From Chryseobacterium koreense CCUG 49689 (GTDB taxonomy: Bacteria > Bacteroidota > Bacteroidia > Flavobacteriales > Weeksellaceae), in assembly GCF_001045435.1 (NCBI RefSeq), contig NZ_LFNG01000014.1, positions 1 through 55,601 of the forward strand: a stretch of 55,601 nt of DNA. Direction: 5' to 3'. The translations under genes were made by a program, and so were the position numbers. The notes under the pieces are model-generated. The model had not been told where the DNA came from. It saw only the letters and a list, made by a program, of their open reading frames with translations, and made no database searches. Below are positions 17,847-26,378 of the stretch, in pieces (the stretch's first letter is position 1; each line of letters opens with the position of its first letter).

Positions 17847-18404
17847 TTAATGGTTTATTCTTCCTTCCGCGAGCTGATATAAATCGGGGAGATTTCTACC
17901 GAGTTCATCATAGTCTAATCCATATCCAAGCACAAATTTGTTTGGGATTTCTTTCGCTATATAATCAATTTTGAACTCCTTGTTATAGACTTCGGGCTTC
18001 ATCAGCAATGTCGCAATTTTCAGGGATTTTGGTCGCTGGGTATTTTTAAAATAGGCATGCAAACTTTCAATGGTGTTTCCCGTATCCACGATGTCTTCCA
18101 TCAAAATAATATGTCTTCCCTCCACTTCTTTGGTGAGTTCCATTTTTTTGTACACGATTCCTGTGCTTTGGAGCCCACCCAAGTAAGAACTCATCTGGAT
18201 AAAGGCAATTTCACATTTGCCAGGATAATGTTTTAAGAAATCCGAAAAAAACATAATCACCCCGTTCAAAACTCCGATGAAGACAGGTGTTTCGTCTTTG
18301 TAATCCTCATAAACCTTTTCTGCAAGGTCTTTGATGATCTGCTGGATTTCATCATTTTTAAGGTATGGGACGAATTCTTTGTCGTGGATTTTGACTGTTT
18401 TCAT
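17847..18404 (-). CDS. hpt: Hypoxanthine phosphoribosyltransferase
   Basis: This 185-residue purine salvage enzyme converts hypoxanthine or guanine with PRPP to IMP or GMP. The PRPP-binding motif reads LMEDIVDTGNT (about 101-111), and VLNGVIMF and VLGYGLDYDE are typical of the family. It is cytoplasmic. A TAAATTTG -7 element lies 17 bp before the ATG. It is followed by adk and obgE on the same strand. Confidence 0.95.
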   Translation of the reverse strand: MKTVKIHDKEFVPYLKNDEIQQIIKDLAEKVYEDYKDETPVFIGVLNGVIMFFSDFLKHYPGKCEIAFIQMSSYLGGLQSTGIVYKKMELTKEVEGRHIILMEDIVDTGNTIESLHAYFKNTQRPKSLKIATLLMKPEVYNKEFKIDYIAKEIPNKFVLGYGLDYDELGRNLPDLYQLAEGRINH

Positions 18405-18420
18405 AGGAATTTTAAAAAGG

Positions 18421-18428
18421 CAAATTTA
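18421..18428 (-). promoter_or_regulatory. -7 promoter element of hpt
   Basis: TAAATTTG on the minus strand matches the consensus exactly, 16 nt before the ATG at 18404. The -33 position reads TTTT rather than TTTG. Confidence 0.55.
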
Positions 18429-18494
18429 AGGTTTTTTAAGTAATCCTTAAAAGAATTGAAGCGCATTCCAAAATTAAGCAGCAAAGTTATGGGA

Positions 18495-19340
18495 CTATTT
18501 CGGCAACTTTCTTCTTTCTAGAAAGTGCTTAAGTCGAAGCCCTTTAGTCAAAACAAAATGCTGCACCGGTTTTTTAGACCGATAATATTTATCCACAAAA
18601 ATCTGCATCGCCCCAAAAAATCGTTGCAGGTAAATTTCATCTTTCACCGTGCTTTCTCCCTTATGATGAAGGATAGAGACTTTCCCATAATACCAGTTTC
18701 GTTTTTTTGCGCGAAGAAGCGAATAGCACAGATCGATATCTTCACCGTACATAAAATAAGTTTCATCTAATCCGCCAACTTCCTGATAAGTTTGCTTTCT
18801 GCACAGAAAAAATGCACCCGTAATGACTTCTACCTCGGCAATCTCGGATTCCAAGATATCATTTCTATAATAGGTTTTCCTATTGCCGTTTCCGAAACAA
18901 ACAAATAATTTGTTGAAGGAATTGACAACTCCGGGAACCGAACGTTTGCTTTCGGGAAGAAAATGCCCGAGTTTGTTATGCATCCGAACTCCAAGACAAC
19001 CGAAATCTTCCATAGCATCAGCGAAATCCAGGATTTCCTTCATGCTGTGACTTTCAAATTCCGTGTCTGGATTGAGTAAGAGCACATATTCTCCTTTCGC
19101 TTTTTTCACCGCTAAATTATTGGCAACGGCAAATCCGAAATTATTTTCCTGTGGAACAAACTGAACCTGCGAAAATTCGGGAATCAATGCTTTCCAAGAA
19201 GTATCGGGAGAAGCATTGTCCACCACAATAATTTCATAATCAACATCTTGCACAAATTTCTCAATGGACTTCAAACAAGCCCGAAGTAAATCTGTGACAT
19301 TATAATTGACGATAATAATGGAGAGTTTCTTCAATCTCAT
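18495..19340 (-). CDS. Family 2 glycosyltransferase (rhamnosyltransferase-like)
   Basis: This 281-residue GT-A fold protein begins with SIIIVNYN and has VVDNASPD, then LLLNPDTEFES as the metal/nucleotide-sugar region. ITGAFFLCR and YGEDIDLCYSL follow and are typical of rhamnosyltransferase-like GT2 enzymes. It has no clear membrane segment. Its start overlaps the stop of the preceding GT2 gene by 4 nt (ATGA-type coupling), so the two are translated together, downstream of recR. It probably contributes to surface polysaccharide or glycoconjugate synthesis; donor and acceptor are unknown. Confidence 0.9.
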   Translation of the reverse strand: MRLKKLSIIIVNYNVTDLLRACLKSIEKFVQDVDYEIIVVDNASPDTSWKALIPEFSQVQFVPQENNFGFAVANNLAVKKAKGEYVLLLNPDTEFESHSMKEILDFADAMEDFGCLGVRMHNKLGHFLPESKRSVPGVVNSFNKLFVCFGNGNRKTYYRNDILESEIAEVEVITGAFFLCRKQTYQEVGGLDETYFMYGEDIDLCYSLLRAKKRNWYYGKVSILHHKGESTVKDEIYLQRFFGAMQIFVDKYYRSKKPVQHFVLTKGLRLKHFLERRKLPK

Positions 19341-20152
19341 TTAGTATTTAGGTTGTAATAATTTCTTCGGAGGACCAAAATAAAATATTTAATTCTATAA
19401 AAAATCCGCAGAAATTTATATTTCAGATAACTGATATTTCCCGCTTTATACATATCCTGCACGTTTTTTTGATAACCGCGCATCATTTCCAAAAGATTTG
19501 CAGAAAGACCAGAAACTCCGAAAGAACGTTTTCCGCCACCGGCAATCACTAGACTTTCACCCAAGATATAGAGGTCGTGATGCTTTGCAGCGTTCAGAAA
19601 AAAATAAACATCTTCGGCATACCTTTGTCGGGCATCAAAAAATCCTGTTTTTTCCAAAATATTTCTTTTAAAAACCACGGTGGAAGGATGCATCTCGTTT
19701 CGCATGAGCAACTTGTTGAAGGTTACTTTTGCCAAATTATTTTTGTCTAGGATATAGGGAAATAATATTTTCGAATTGTTCCTGGAAGATGAGATCAAAT
19801 CTATTTTGGGAGCATTTCCATTAAGGAGCGCCATTTGTTTTTCCGTTTTATTTGGAAGCCATTCGTCATCTGCATCCAAAAATGCAATGAAATCGCCCGT
19901 CACCGCTTCCAAACCGGTATTTCTGGCCGCTGAAACCCCACCATTTTTTTGGTTTTTCAGGTGGATTTTCACCTGTGGATTTTCCGCAATGTATTCCTCA
20001 ATCATTTTCGCGCTTTCATCCGTGGATCCGTCATTGACCACAATAATTTCGAAATCAAAACCGCCATTTTGATTTCTGATCGAATCCAGCGCTTTCACGA
20101 TGGTTTCCTGGGCATTGAAAACGGGAATGATGACCGATATTTTTGTTTCCAT
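19337..20152 (-). CDS. Family 2 glycosyltransferase
   Basis: This 271-residue GT-A enzyme has SVIIPVFNAQETI (7-19), VVNDGSTDES and the DXD-type motif FLDADDEW. It is more basic at the C-terminus (IKYFILVLRRNYY), which suggests membrane association. It sits between recR (9 nt upstream) and another GT2 gene (4-nt overlap). The pair is small for a polysaccharide locus and has no Wzx/Wzy-type gene nearby. Confidence 0.9.
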   Translation of the reverse strand: METKISVIIPVFNAQETIVKALDSIRNQNGGFDFEIIVVNDGSTDESAKMIEEYIAENPQVKIHLKNQKNGGVSAARNTGLEAVTGDFIAFLDADDEWLPNKTEKQMALLNGNAPKIDLISSSRNNSKILFPYILDKNNLAKVTFNKLLMRNEMHPSTVVFKRNILEKTGFFDARQRYAEDVYFFLNAAKHHDLYILGESLVIAGGGKRSFGVSGLSANLLEMMRGYQKNVQDMYKAGNISYLKYKFLRIFYRIKYFILVLRRNYYNLNTK

Positions 20153-20161
20153 AAGTAATAT

Positions 20162-20773
20162 CTACCCTGCTTCGTTATACGGAATTCTGTTCTGAATAGA
20201 CTTTCCGAGTGAAATTTCGTCGGCATATTCCAGTTCGTCACCGATTGAAATTCCACGTGCGATGGTAGAGAATTTCACACCAAAATCCTTAAATCTTTTG
20301 TAGATATAATATGCGGTAGTATCTCCCTCCATCGTTGCACTTAATGCAAAAACGAGTTCTTTCACCACTTTAGTATTCAATTTTCTCTCAATCGCCGAAA
20401 TATGGAGCTGATTGGGACCGATTCCTTCCATGGGTGATATTTTTCCGCCCAAAACCAAATATTTACCACGAAACTTATTGGTGTTTTCTATGGCCATTAC
20501 GTCCCGAACATCTTCCACTATGCACAGAATTTCGTCATTCCTGGTGGAATCTGCGCAGATATCACAAATCTCATCATCTGAAAAATTATGGCATTCCCGG
20601 CAATATCTAATTTCTGTGACCAGATTTTTCAGTGCGTTTGCCAAAGCGATTGCCTGGCTTTCTGGTTGTCTCAAAAGATGCAAAGCCAAACGGAGCGCCG
20701 ATTTTTTGCCGATTCCTGGAAGTCCGGAAATTTCCTCGACTGCTTTTGCCAAAACCTTACTCGAATAGTCCAT
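20162..20773 (-). CDS. recR: Recombination protein RecR
   Basis: This 203-residue protein has a helix-hairpin-helix GLPGIGKKSALRLALHLL (17-34), a four-Cys zinc motif CRECHNF...CDIC (58-73) and a Toprim domain (about 80-175, with VEDVRDVMAIE and ALSATMEGDTT). RecR works with RecO/RecF in loading RecA at gaps. Length is normal. It has a full TTTG-N20-TATCTTTG promoter whose -7 element ends 4 nt before the ATG, so the transcript may be leaderless. Two GT2 genes follow closely. Confidence 0.97.
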   Translation of the reverse strand: MDYSSKVLAKAVEEISGLPGIGKKSALRLALHLLRQPESQAIALANALKNLVTEIRYCRECHNFSDDEICDICADSTRNDEILCIVEDVRDVMAIENTNKFRGKYLVLGGKISPMEGIGPNQLHISAIERKLNTKVVKELVFALSATMEGDTTAYYIYKRFKDFGVKFSTIARGISIGDELEYADEISLGKSIQNRIPYNEAG

Positions 20774-20777
20774 TTCG

Positions 20778-20809
20778 CAAAGATAGAATTCGGTGGTTGA
20801 ATATGCAAA
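20778..20809 (-). promoter_or_regulatory. Consensus promoter of recR with almost no leader
   Basis: TTTG (20806-20809), 20 bp, and TATCTTTG (20778-20785) on the minus strand match the phylum consensus. Only four bases (CGAA) separate the -7 element from the ATG at 20773. Confidence 0.75.
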
Positions 20810-20863
20810 ACAGGAATGGATATTTCAAGCCAACCTGCCATTTTTTTGCACCGGGTTTTTTAC

Positions 20864-21973
20864 TCAAACTAAAGCGGCCACCATTTCACCGATTTTCGGG
20901 GCGAGTGCAACTCCCATTCCGGAAAGTCGAACTGCCACGATTTGCCGGTCGGAAATCTTTGTGATGATTGGCGATTTTTCTTTTCCCATCGCCATGATTC
21001 CGCTCCACCGGTTTGAAATCTTGAAATCCTGATTTGGGAGGATTACGGTTTTCAAAAAGTTTTCCAGGTGGTTTTGGAGGAAAACTGTGGTGACGAGCTC
21101 ATCAGTTTCTTCATTCTTAAAATCCTGATTCCGGGCGCCTCCCAACAGAACGCGGTTTCCCAGATTTCGGAAATAATAAAAACCTTCGTCATAATGGAAA
21201 GTCCCCTTCAATTTCAGATTTTCGACTGGTTCAGTCAAAAGGATTTGTCCACGAGCGGGAACCAAATCGATTTCCGGCAAAAGATTTCTCGTAAAAGCAT
21301 TGGTTGCGATCACGAGTTTTTCAGCTTCAATTTCAAAATTTTCAGCAATGATCTTTACCGAACTTTCACCTTCTTCCAGGTCTAAAACTTCTGTCCCAAA
21401 AAGAAATTCAACGCCCCTATTTTGGCATTTTTCCAAAAGTTTCTGCAATAACTTTCCCGAATGAAGAGATCCTTCCACAGGGTTTTCAACCAGGAATTTG
21501 GAGTTTCCTAATCCGAACTCTTCTAGTTTTTTTGGGTTTAAAGAATAGGTTGCTGCTAAACCTGTGATGGGTTTCAGTTTTTGGTTGACTTCATCAATTC
21601 GCTGCAAAGGTTCTTCATCATTAATGATTTCAAAACCGCCGCATAACTCGAAATCGATTTCTTTGGCTTTAAAATAATTCTGGATTTTCTTTAAACCTTC
21701 GAACCTCATCTTTACCAATTCCAAAGTTTTTTCCCAACCCATCTTTCCGGAATCGGAAATCACCTCGGTCAAACTTCCAAAACACGCGAAACCCGCGTTT
21801 CTGGTGGAAGCTCCGATGGGAATGGCACTTCTATCCACCACCAAAACTGACCTTTCGGGAGAATTCTCTTTTAGTGAAATCGCGGTCCACAATCCGGTAA
21901 AACCTGCACCGACGATGACAATATCCCTTTTTCTGTAAAATGTTTCTAGTTCCCAAATGCTCGGATTCACCAT
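20864..21973 (-). CDS. NAD(P)/FAD-dependent oxidoreductase (DAO family, D-amino-acid/glycine oxidase-like)
   Basis: This 369-residue flavoprotein has the dinucleotide-binding motif GAGFTGLWTA at about 22-31 and an STRNAGFACFG segment typical of DadA/gamma-glutamylputrescine oxidase-like proteins. VPARGQILLTEP and a final RLSGMGVALAPKIGEMVA block complete the FAD site. The substrate is an amine or amino acid by family resemblance; the exact one is unknown. No signal peptide is visible. It is upstream of recR by 90 nt, but recR has its own promoter. Confidence 0.88.
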   Translation of the reverse strand: MVNPSIWELETFYRKRDIVIVGAGFTGLWTAISLKENSPERSVLVVDRSAIPIGASTRNAGFACFGSLTEVISDSGKMGWEKTLELVKMRFEGLKKIQNYFKAKEIDFELCGGFEIINDEEPLQRIDEVNQKLKPITGLAATYSLNPKKLEEFGLGNSKFLVENPVEGSLHSGKLLQKLLEKCQNRGVEFLFGTEVLDLEEGESSVKIIAENFEIEAEKLVIATNAFTRNLLPEIDLVPARGQILLTEPVENLKLKGTFHYDEGFYYFRNLGNRVLLGGARNQDFKNEETDELVTTVFLQNHLENFLKTVILPNQDFKISNRWSGIMAMGKEKSPIITKISDRQIVAVRLSGMGVALAPKIGEMVAALV

Positions 21974-22072
21974 ATTTTTGTTTGGTTAAAAATAAAAAGA
22001 AATTTCGAGTAAAAATGGCCGGTGAAAAAGTAGTTTACTTCAATGCTGCCTAAAACCAAATTCCTATTCATC

Positions 22073-22106
22073 AAAAAAGCGGACTTACTTCTCAAGAAAG
22101 CCCGCT
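22073..22106 (-). terminator. Terminator of the glgP-type gene
   Basis: On the minus strand AGCGGGCTT (22098-22106) pairs with AAGTCCGCT (22078-22086), with an inner CTT/AAG extension, and is followed by T6. It lies about 60 nt past the stop codon. Confidence 0.8.
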
Positions 22107-22163
22107 CTTATTGATTTTTTTTGATATTAAAATCGACTTGATTCCGTCAATACGAAGTGTTTG

Positions 22164-23828
22164 TTATCTCAAATCGTCGTAAATCTGTTTGTAATATTCA
22201 TCGGCCATTCTATCGGAATTGAAATCCAGTTTCACGTCTTCCATTGCAGTTTGCTGAATCTTTCGCCATTGATCGGGATGATCATAATAGGTTGGAATAA
22301 TTTCATTTTCCAGAACATTGTACAGGTTTTCCAAATCGTACTGATCTTGATCATAAACACTAAGCACATTGTAATCCGCTTGTGGGACTACAAATCCATT
22401 GATTCCATTTTTCACAAATTCCGGAATCCATCCGTCATCAGTGGACAAGTTCACCGATCCGTTCATTGCAGCCGTCATTCCGGAAGTTCCGGATGCTTCT
22501 CTTGGAACACGCGGATTGTTGAGCCACAAATCTGAACCCTGTTTCAGCAATTTGCTCAAAGAAAGTTCATAACCTGTGAGCACCGCCATATTTTTGTAAT
22601 ATTTCCCTTCCTCCACCAAAGTATTGAAAGTAGAAATCGCTGAATAATCCATTGGATAAGGCTTTCCAGCCCAAATAATCTGAACCGGATATTTCGGATT
22701 GTTCAGTAACCGCTCGAAACGTGATTTATCATGCAGCAACAAATCTGCCCTTTTGTAACCGGCGAATCTCCTTGCCCAAACAATGGTGAAGACATTTTCA
22801 TCAAATAAATTCCCTGTCTGATCGGCAACAATTTTGAACAAACGCTTTTTCAAATGTTTTTTTCTGAAATCAAACAAGGTTTTATCGTCTTCATCTTTAG
22901 CACTGTAAAGTGGTTTGTCTGACCAGTACTTGAATTCCTGTGCATTCGTGATCGCCTTGATTTCGCAGATTCCAGGATATTTGCTCCACATCAGTCTGGA
23001 AACTTCGCCGTGAAGTTGAGAAACGCCATTGGCTACTCTGGCCATTCTCAATGCGCAAAGGGAATGGTTGAAACGGTCATCTTCAACTCCTTCGATGGTT
23101 TTCACCTCATCAATGGTCAATCCAGAGAAATAGGACATGTCATGACACATGAAGATATTGTGTTTTTCATTTCCTGCCTCTTCCGGAGTATGTGTGGTGA
23201 AAACTAATTTTTCTTTCACTTTAGATAGATCGCCGCCAAATTTTTTCAGAAGGTAAAATGCAGCTGGAAGTCCGTGTGCTTCATTCAAATGATAAACATC
23301 TCTTTCGAAATTCATCACATGCAGCAGTTTCGCCCCACCTTTTCCGAGCAAAATATATTGCGCAATTTTGGTAGATTCATTGGCATCATAAAGTCGGTGG
23401 CAAATGGTTTTTGAGATATGGTCGTTTTCCGGAACGTCTGTGGAAAGGAAAAACATCGGTGCGGTGTGGAAAATCTCCGGATCCAGGTAATAAACCTTCA
23501 CCCAAACCGGTGCGGAATGAATCTCAATCTGAAACTTAATTCCGGTATCCTGCAAAAAGGAATACATTTTTCTGGTCCAGGTGGGCTGCAAAGTCTGGTC
23601 GTGGTTTCTGGCTTGGTCATAGTATCCAAACTTCCAGAGAATACCGATTCCCACCAAATCCTGTTTCAGGTTGTATGCACTCCTCATGTGTGAACCTGCA
23701 AGAAAACCAAGTCCGCCGGAATATATTTTCAGCGCCTGATCAATGGCAAATTCCATCGAAAAATAGGCTACTTTTTTAGAATAATTGGGGGTGATGCCAA
23801 AAGGCATTTGAAAGTTGTTAAAATCCAT
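22164..23828 (-). CDS. glgP: Alpha-glucan family phosphorylase (TIGR02094-like) lacking the usual PLP lysine
   Basis: This 554-residue protein has the N-terminal signature YFSMEFAID...YSGGLGFLAGSH of alpha-glucan phosphorylases and the later FAGYKRADLL and EASGTSGM blocks. In phosphorylases the residue after this last block is the lysine that holds pyridoxal phosphate. Here it is Thr452 (codon ACG at 22473-22475, GTSGMTAAMNG). If the alignment is right, the protein cannot bind PLP in the normal way. It may be a non-phosphorolytic GT-B enzyme or use another residue. It has its own promoter element and terminator, and no other glycogen gene is nearby. Confidence 0.85.
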   Translation of the reverse strand: MDFNNFQMPFGITPNYSKKVAYFSMEFAIDQALKIYSGGLGFLAGSHMRSAYNLKQDLVGIGILWKFGYYDQARNHDQTLQPTWTRKMYSFLQDTGIKFQIEIHSAPVWVKVYYLDPEIFHTAPMFFLSTDVPENDHISKTICHRLYDANESTKIAQYILLGKGGAKLLHVMNFERDVYHLNEAHGLPAAFYLLKKFGGDLSKVKEKLVFTTHTPEEAGNEKHNIFMCHDMSYFSGLTIDEVKTIEGVEDDRFNHSLCALRMARVANGVSQLHGEVSRLMWSKYPGICEIKAITNAQEFKYWSDKPLYSAKDEDDKTLFDFRKKHLKKRLFKIVADQTGNLFDENVFTIVWARRFAGYKRADLLLHDKSRFERLLNNPKYPVQIIWAGKPYPMDYSAISTFNTLVEEGKYYKNMAVLTGYELSLSKLLKQGSDLWLNNPRVPREASGTSGMTAAMNGSVNLSTDDGWIPEFVKNGINGFVVPQADYNVLSVYDQDQYDLENLYNVLENEIIPTYYDHPDQWRKIQQTAMEDVKLDFNSDRMADEYYKQIYDDLR

Positions 23829-23849
23829 TTTCTACTTTAATTAAAGCAG

Positions 23850-23857
23850 CAAATTTA
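23850..23857 (-). promoter_or_regulatory. -7 promoter element of the glgP-type gene
   Basis: TAAATTTG on the minus strand, 21 nt before the ATG at 23828; no good TTTG at -33. Confidence 0.5.
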
Positions 23858-23890
23858 AATATTTTAATCCTTTCTAAAAGTTAATTTTTA

Positions 23891-24691
23891 TCATCTATTC
23901 TGCAGAATGATTGCAAAAATGAAGACTAAAATAATCCCGACAAAAATGGCGTAATAAATAAAAAGTGCCCACAAAGTGCGCAATACAATGCTTGTCTTTC
24001 GGCTTTTATTAAAATATTGAAGCATGGTCCACACAATTACACCCACTAAAGAAAGAAAAAATATGCTGTTTAAATTTGCAAATTTTTTGCCCAGCACGAT
24101 CAAAACCATGTAGAGCAACATTCCCTGTCCGGTAATGAAGCAGGAAATCACCAACCATTCGGGAAAATTGAGCCTGAATTTCCGGAATGCCAACCAAAAT
24201 GCGAAGGCAAAAAATGGGATCATCAGCAGCATTGAAATTGCAAAATGCTCGTTGATCCAAGTCAACACGATATTGAAATTTTCCCCGATCGAGTTTGCAA
24301 TTTTCACGAACTGTTCGTCGTTGATTTCGCCGGTTTTATCTATCCCGTTCACCGACACCGTATCGCCCATCAAATATTTTCCGCCATTGATCCAGTGATT
24401 CAGAAGAACCGTCACAGTTGCAAGAATCATGATCAAAAGTGCCGGTTTAAAATGGCTTTGTCTTTTCCCCTCGATATATTCCCGGATAGAATGTCCAGGT
24501 CTTGTGAATAGTTCCTTGATGGTGAACAAGATCCCTTTGTCAACATGAAAGATTCCATGCTGGATTTCATGCAGTAAGAAATGATAATTGATCCGGTGCG
24601 TATCAGCTCTCTGTCCGCAATTGTGACAATATTTTTGTTCTAAAACAAGGTGCTGACTGCAGTTTTTGCAATATTTCTCTCTCTTTTCCAA
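23891..24691 (-). CDS. DUF3667 domain-containing membrane protein
   Basis: The product starts with a zinc-ribbon-like segment (CKNCSQ and YCHNCGQ) followed by a block with LFTRPGHSIREYIEGKRQ, the DUF3667 hallmark. About five membrane segments then run to the C-terminus. I prefer a TTG start at 24691 (266 residues, EKREKYCKNC). The frame stays open upstream to 24856, but those 55 residues are low-complexity and overlap the divergent gene at 24822. Function is unknown; proteins of this family are common in Bacteroidetes inner membranes. The start choice is uncertain. Confidence 0.82.
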   Translation of the reverse strand: MEKREKYCKNCSQHLVLEQKYCHNCGQRADTHRINYHFLLHEIQHGIFHVDKGILFTIKELFTRPGHSIREYIEGKRQSHFKPALLIMILATVTVLLNHWINGGKYLMGDTVSVNGIDKTGEINDEQFVKIANSIGENFNIVLTWINEHFAISMLLMIPFFAFAFWLAFRKFRLNFPEWLVISCFITGQGMLLYMVLIVLGKKFANLNSIFFLSLVGVIVWTMLQYFNKSRKTSIVLRTLWALFIYYAIFVGIILVFIFAIILQNR

Positions 24692-24821
24692 TGCAAAAGT
24701 TTTGGTAAAAATACTTTTTTTCAAGATTAATTCAATCTTAAATTTTTTGTCAGTTGACTTATGTATTGTTTTTTTTCTTAACTTTAAAATCGTAAAATAT
24801 TGGTTTTCAAAATTTAATGTG

Positions 24822-25619
24822 ATGAAAAAAGTATTTTCCGAAGAAGATTTGATCAAAAATCTCTCACTGTATTACCTGAACCGGCATCTGAAAAAGAAGC
24901 CGATGGAGAAATATCACCGCGAAATAGACGACTCAGCGCTTCACGAGCGAGATAAATACAGAAAAAAATCTGAAATACTCCTGCTCAATTCGTTCCTTCA
25001 TCACTTTCCAGAAGTTCAGTTTGAAAACCTCACCTGCGAAAGTCCCGACTTCATCGCCAAACTGAATGAAAAAAAAATCGGCATTGAACTCACCGAAGTC
25101 ATCAATCACCTGGAAACCAAAAAAATAGAAAGCCAGCTCAATAAAATTTTCCGTCAGGCAGAAATATTGCTCGAAAAAGAAGACACCCCGAAATACCGCG
25201 GTGTCTATTTTTTGGAATTTCGGAACCTTGCGAAATTGGATCTGCTCGAAAAACAAGCGGAAATCGTGCAAAACATTAGGAACTGCATCAGAAAAGGCAA
25301 AGCGGTTGGCTGCGTGAAAAAAATCCGAAAATCAAATCACCGAAGAAATGTATTCATCACCCATGATTTCAATCTGGGGCTTTTTGATGGATTGTGTTCG
25401 GATAAAATCATTGAAATCATCGAGAAAAAAAACCAGAAACATGCTTACTATGACAGAAGTTTGGACGAATGTTGGCTCGTGATTGTTTCGGATATGAATT
25501 CTTTGGCATCCCGCTACACTTTTATCCAAAACAAGGAAAATCTGCAAAAAATCCAGTCGCCTTTCGATAAAATCTTTCATTTGGAGAATCTATCTGGAAA
25601 TTTAACCAACATCAAATAA
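24822..25619 (+). CDS. Hypothetical protein with possible PD-(D/E)XK nuclease-like core
   Basis: I do not recognise a named family. The preferred start is the ATG at 24822 (265 residues, MKKVFSEEDLIKNL). The frame extends upstream to 24666, but that part is hydrophobic low-complexity sequence overlapping the divergent DUF3667 gene. Residues about 70-95 read CESPDFIAKLNEKKIGIEL followed by TEV, a hydrophobic strand-turn-strand with PD and E-x-T spaced as in restriction-endonuclease-like folds. A late WLVIVSD strand is also compatible with that fold. The protein is soluble and rich in Lys and Glu. No phage, toxin or restriction partner is adjacent, so the nuclease idea is weak inference. Confidence 0.6.
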   Translation: MKKVFSEEDLIKNLSLYYLNRHLKKKPMEKYHREIDDSALHERDKYRKKSEILLLNSFLHHFPEVQFENLTCESPDFIAKLNEKKIGIELTEVINHLETKKIESQLNKIFRQAEILLEKEDTPKYRGVYFLEFRNLAKLDLLEKQAEIVQNIRNCIRKGKAVGCVKKIRKSNHRRNVFITHDFNLGLFDGLCSDKIIEIIEKKNQKHAYYDRSLDECWLVIVSDMNSLASRYTFIQNKENLQKIQSPFDKIFHLENLSGNLTNIK

Positions 25620-25656
25620 TTGGTGCCAAAGAACTTCAGCAATCGACAGCCTTTTG

Positions 25657-25664
25657 TAAATTTG
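25657..25664 (+). promoter_or_regulatory. -7 promoter element of the DUF1572 gene
   Basis: TAAATTTG matches the consensus 18 bp before the ATG at 25683. Confidence 0.5.
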
Positions 25665-25682
25665 GAATGAAAATTAACTGAA

Positions 25683-26273
25683 ATGAAAGATTTATTCATC
25701 AAACGATTTCTTTACTATAAAGAACTTGGCGACAAAACTTTTGAACAGCTCAATGACGAAGAAGTTTTGTTGCAATATAATCCGGAAAGCAATTCAATCG
25801 CGACCATCGTGAAACATATTTCCGGGAATATGCTCTCCCGATGGACTAATTTCCTGACCGAAGATGGCGAGAAAGATTGGCGAAACCGGGACTCAGAATT
25901 CGAAAACGATCTCCATTCCAAATCTGAAATGCTGGAAGTTTGGGAAAAAGGCTGGAAAGTTTTCATCGATTCCCTTAACCAAATCACCGACGAAACCTGG
26001 CAAAAAGAAATCACCATTCGCGGTGAAAAGCATTCCGTTCTGGATGCCGTTCTGAGGCAACTCGCTCATTATCCTTACCACATCGGACAAATTGTTTACG
26101 TGGCCAAAATGCTGAAGGACGACAAATGGAAAACTCTTTCAATAGCAAGAAACAAGTCAGAAGAATTCAATATCGAAATCCTGAAAAAGCATAAACCGGA
26201 AGAAATCCAACAGAATTCCTCGCCGGTTTGCTATGCAAAAAGTAACGAAATTCGAGACGATTATAAGATTTGA
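25683..26273 (+). CDS. DUF1572 family protein (DinB-like)
   Basis: This 196-residue protein fits DUF1572, a DinB/YfiT-like four-helix-bundle family. The metal-site histidines are visible in IVKHISGNM (about 40-48) and LAHYPYHIGQI (about 121-131). DinB-like proteins include thiol S-transferases and metal-dependent enzymes; the activity of this one is unknown. It is cytoplasmic. It is followed after about 130 nt by the cysteine-dioxygenase-family gene, with a separate promoter in between. Confidence 0.88.
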   Translation: MKDLFIKRFLYYKELGDKTFEQLNDEEVLLQYNPESNSIATIVKHISGNMLSRWTNFLTEDGEKDWRNRDSEFENDLHSKSEMLEVWEKGWKVFIDSLNQITDETWQKEITIRGEKHSVLDAVLRQLAHYPYHIGQIVYVAKMLKDDKWKTLSIARNKSEEFNIEILKKHKPEEIQQNSSPVCYAKSNEIRDDYKI

Positions 26274-26314
26274 AAACCAGCAATATTACCGTAAAAATCG
26301 TTTCCAAAATTAAA

Positions 26315-26344
26315 CTGATATAAATCAAGGTTGACATAAATCAA
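26315..26344 (+). promoter_or_regulatory. Two tandem FNR/CRP-like boxes upstream of the cysteine-dioxygenase-family gene
   Basis: CTGATATAAATCAA (26315-26328) and TTGACATAAATCAA (26331-26344) both fit the TTGAT-N4-ATCAA pattern with one mismatch each. They share the spacer ATAA and have centres 16 bp apart. They lie about 53 and 69 bp upstream of the start site implied by the -7 element at 26379. This is an activator-like position for a Crp/Fnr-family regulator (FNR, NnrR/DNR or HcpR type). Confidence 0.6.
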
Positions 26345-26378
26345 CACTTCGCAGCACCGTATTTCAGCGCACCGCAAC

